This document shows positions 6,345 through 7,928 of a DNA stretch of 7,928 nt, one piece after another. Origin of the DNA: an uncultured Flavobacteriales bacterium (lineage in GTDB: Bacteria; Bacteroidota; Bacteroidia; Flavobacteriales; Crocinitomicaceae); assembly GCA_946479125.1 (NCBI GenBank), contig CAMLET010000134.1, positions 1 to 7,928 on the forward strand, written 5' to 3'. The position numbers and the translations under genes were made by a program. The notes beneath the pieces were generated by a model. The model had not been told where the DNA came from. It made no database searches and saw only the letters and a program-made list of their open reading frames with translations. Each line of letters opens with the position of its first letter. Within the stretch, counting starts at the first letter, position 1.

Positions 6345-7829
6345 TCTGAAGCGAGCAAATCCAAACGCCGTAGAAACACTATTAGAATTCTCAAAGAAGA
6401 AAGATAACGCGTCTCTTGAAGCAATTCCACATTCGTAAGCACCTTCTTTCAAGATGAAAGTGACTCCAACCGGAATATTGTTTTTATAGATTCCTCCACC
6501 AAAATATCCTGCATTAAGTGCTAGCCATTTTACAGGTCTTACTTCTCCGCCAAAAGAATAAACCGGATTTTGGATCGATCCAGGGTTTTCTCTGTCGAAT
6601 GGAGCTACCATATCAAATCCTAATTTTAAGAACGGAGCAGGCTCAAATGATGCTCCAAAACGAAATGTTGATGCATTTTTCAAAACATATTCACGCTGAC
6701 CTTCTAGTTTTAAAATTCCACCGTCTCTCAATAATTGATTGATGGATTGTGTTATGTCTACATCGCTAAGTCCAGCCAAGCTAAAGCTTCCGAATAAAGT
6801 GTCGCGCACTTTGTAAACGTTTTGAGTGTACTTAACAGAACCAATGTTGTTCACTGCAACCGCTACTTTAACTTTGTTCAACAAGATCACGCTTGCTGCT
6901 AAGTCTACACCATATCCCTGACCAACTGCTGGCGGAATTCCTCCACTGTAGCTCATTTTATTGGCTCCGGCTATTGTTGCATAATCAATATTAAATGCTG
7001 GTGTAATGGAAGAGTACATGACCAGACCGGCGTCATCGCTTGTCATGTTAAACATTGCCATTGATGAAATGATTCGTCCACCGATTCCACCGTAAACCAC
7101 AAATACTGAGTCTTTACCAAAGATCTTACGTCCGTAACCAAGTTCGTAAGTTCTATTCCATACCATTCGCATTTCAGAACCTTTGGTAATCGTACTCAGA
7201 TTAATAGGAACGCCAATTGATCCTTGAATAACGGCAGCTAGTGTATCTTGCGAAACATTATCGTTGTTTTCAATTCGTGTAGTATCCGTTCCAAAAACCA
7301 CGGTAAGTGAGTCGAATAATGAGGATAGTTTTCCACGGAAGATCAAATCAGTTGTTTGCTGGTTGAACTTCGAGTAATATTGGTAGTTTTCACGAATATT
7401 GAAAGCGATTCCTCCAAATTTTGGAGTTTGAAATGCAAATCCAGCCCAGTTGTAGTCCAGATTAATGGCAATTCCTGCCTGTGCGTATTCAGCTGCAGCT
7501 TCGCGTTGTTGGTCGTAATTTAAAGCTTCGGGATCTTTATTCGCCACACTCGTTCGTACAGCTTTGTAAAGATTTCTCAACTTCGAAACGTTCAATGAAT
7601 CTGAATAAATGCTGAAAGCAAATTCGGATGAACCTGCGGTAAAACGTTTGTTTTTGTAACCCGTTCCCCAACCAAGAGCGGAAACATTTACGCCTAAACT
7701 TTGGTAATCTGTTACAAATGGTGTTGCAACACCTTTCCCAACAGTTGAAAAGGCTATACCTTGAGTTTGTGCTTGAAGTTGAAGGGATGTAAATAATACG
7801 CTTAGAGCAAGTAGAATTCGATTTTTCAT
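6339..7829 (-). CDS. Outer-membrane beta-barrel protein, DUF5723-like
   Basis: The protein has 496 residues. Residues 1-20 are a signal peptide (hydrophobic core, QLQA|Q cut). The mature start contains FVTDYQSLGVNVSALGW (38-54), which fits the N-terminus of the Bacteroidota family DUF5723, whose members are predicted outer-membrane proteins of unknown function. The rest alternates short polar and aromatic/hydrophobic beta-strands with Gly-rich turns (for example VYGGIGGRI, NAGYFGGGIY), as expected of a barrel. The chain ends in FARFRF with a C-terminal Phe, the usual outer-membrane assembly signal. A more variable, soluble-looking stretch (about 80-115) carries Lys- and Glu-rich helices. No enzyme motif is seen and there is only one Cys, at 467. 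The ATG at 7829 is the natural start because the signal peptide begins there. The gene converges with the Nudix gene across the palindromic repeat, and its stop codon lies in the right arm. The barrel is likely; the family name is from recall. Confidence 0.9.
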   Translation of the reverse strand: MKNRILLALSVLFTSLQLQAQTQGIAFSTVGKGVATPFVTDYQSLGVNVSALGWGTGYKNKRFTAGSSEFAFSIYSDSLNVSKLRNLYKAVRTSVANKDPEALNYDQQREAAAEYAQAGIAINLDYNWAGFAFQTPKFGGIAFNIRENYQYYSKFNQQTTDLIFRGKLSSLFDSLTVVFGTDTTRIENNDNVSQDTLAAVIQGSIGVPINLSTITKGSEMRMVWNRTYELGYGRKIFGKDSVFVVYGGIGGRIISSMAMFNMTSDDAGLVMYSSITPAFNIDYATIAGANKMSYSGGIPPAVGQGYGVDLAASVILLNKVKVAVAVNNIGSVKYTQNVYKVRDTLFGSFSLAGLSDVDITQSINQLLRDGGILKLEGQREYVLKNASTFRFGASFEPAPFLKLGFDMVAPFDRENPGSIQNPVYSFGGEVRPVKWLALNAGYFGGGIYKNNIPVGVTFILKEGAYECGIASRDALSFFFENSNSVSTAFGFARFRF

Positions 7830-7928
7830 AAGTTCCGTAGTTGGGAAACCGAATTTAATAAAAAATAGATGAATCCTAAAATGTTCTGTAAAGAATGCAA
7901 GAAAACGAAGTGAAAATCAAGTGGAGTC

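Noticed and set aside
7860..7867. A minus-strand TATTTTTT resembling the -7 element of the barrel gene, with TTTA about 21 bases further upstream.
   Set aside because: It is a one-mismatch match in an A/T-rich run with no real -33 element, too weak to list as a promoter.
7869..7913. A 14-codon plus-strand frame, MNPKMFCKECKKTK, with a CxxC pair just upstream of the barrel gene.
   Set aside because: It is very short, has no convincing promoter or ribosome site, and a chance frame of this size is common in AT-rich DNA.
7830..7928. A minus-strand frame open from the right edge to a TGA overlapping the barrel gene's ATG, which would suggest an upstream operon gene.
   Set aside because: It is only about 33 codons, the composition is not clearly protein-like, and an open stretch this long arises often by chance. 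It cannot be settled without sequence beyond the window.

Overview
The window looks like ordinary chromosome from an AT-rich member of the Bacteroidota, probably Flavobacteriales. Three things suggest this. The GyrB is 650 residues long and lacks the large TOPRIM insertion typical of proteobacterial GyrB. The start codons have A/T-rich leaders rather than Shine-Dalgarno sequences, and a perfect TAnnTTTG (-7) promoter element precedes gyrB. The protein set is also typical of the phylum: an outer-membrane barrel of the DUF5723 type, an OmpA-domain protein with its own N-terminal domain, and a membrane protein ending in a WFIQPRVN-like motif. I cannot fix the genus from this window.

Layout from left to right: (1) the 3' end of a plus-strand TPR-like gene with strongly optimised codons, closed by a strong intrinsic terminator; (2) a five-helix membrane protein of unknown function whose start codon lies just after that terminator; (3) on the minus strand and touching it tail to tail with no base between, an exported OmpA-family protein; (4) a 172-bp divergent spacer leading to an exported glutathione-peroxidase-family enzyme, with its own terminator; (5) gyrB with a recognisable promoter, a probable 5'-terminal mRNA hairpin and a strong terminator; (6) a tightly coupled pair, an unknown lipoprotein and a Nudix hydrolase of the CoA-pyrophosphatase type, sharing one base at TAATG; (7) a 115-bp palindromic element made of inverted CACATAG/CTATGTG heptamers; (8) on the minus strand, a 496-residue outer-membrane beta-barrel protein of the DUF5723 type. 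The last ~100 bases hold the upstream region of that gene and no supported gene. No gene-free stretch exceeds 300 bases.

The genes do not form one pathway. gyrB is informational, the peroxidase and Nudix enzyme are housekeeping or stress functions, and four others are envelope proteins. No defence, mobile or biosynthetic system is visible. The most unusual signal is the heptamer palindrome at 6230-6344, whose perfect 15-bp arms contain the stop codons of both flanking convergent genes. The compact gene-end architecture is the second point of interest: two start codons sit within 20 bases of terminator hairpins, and one convergent pair has abutting stop codons.
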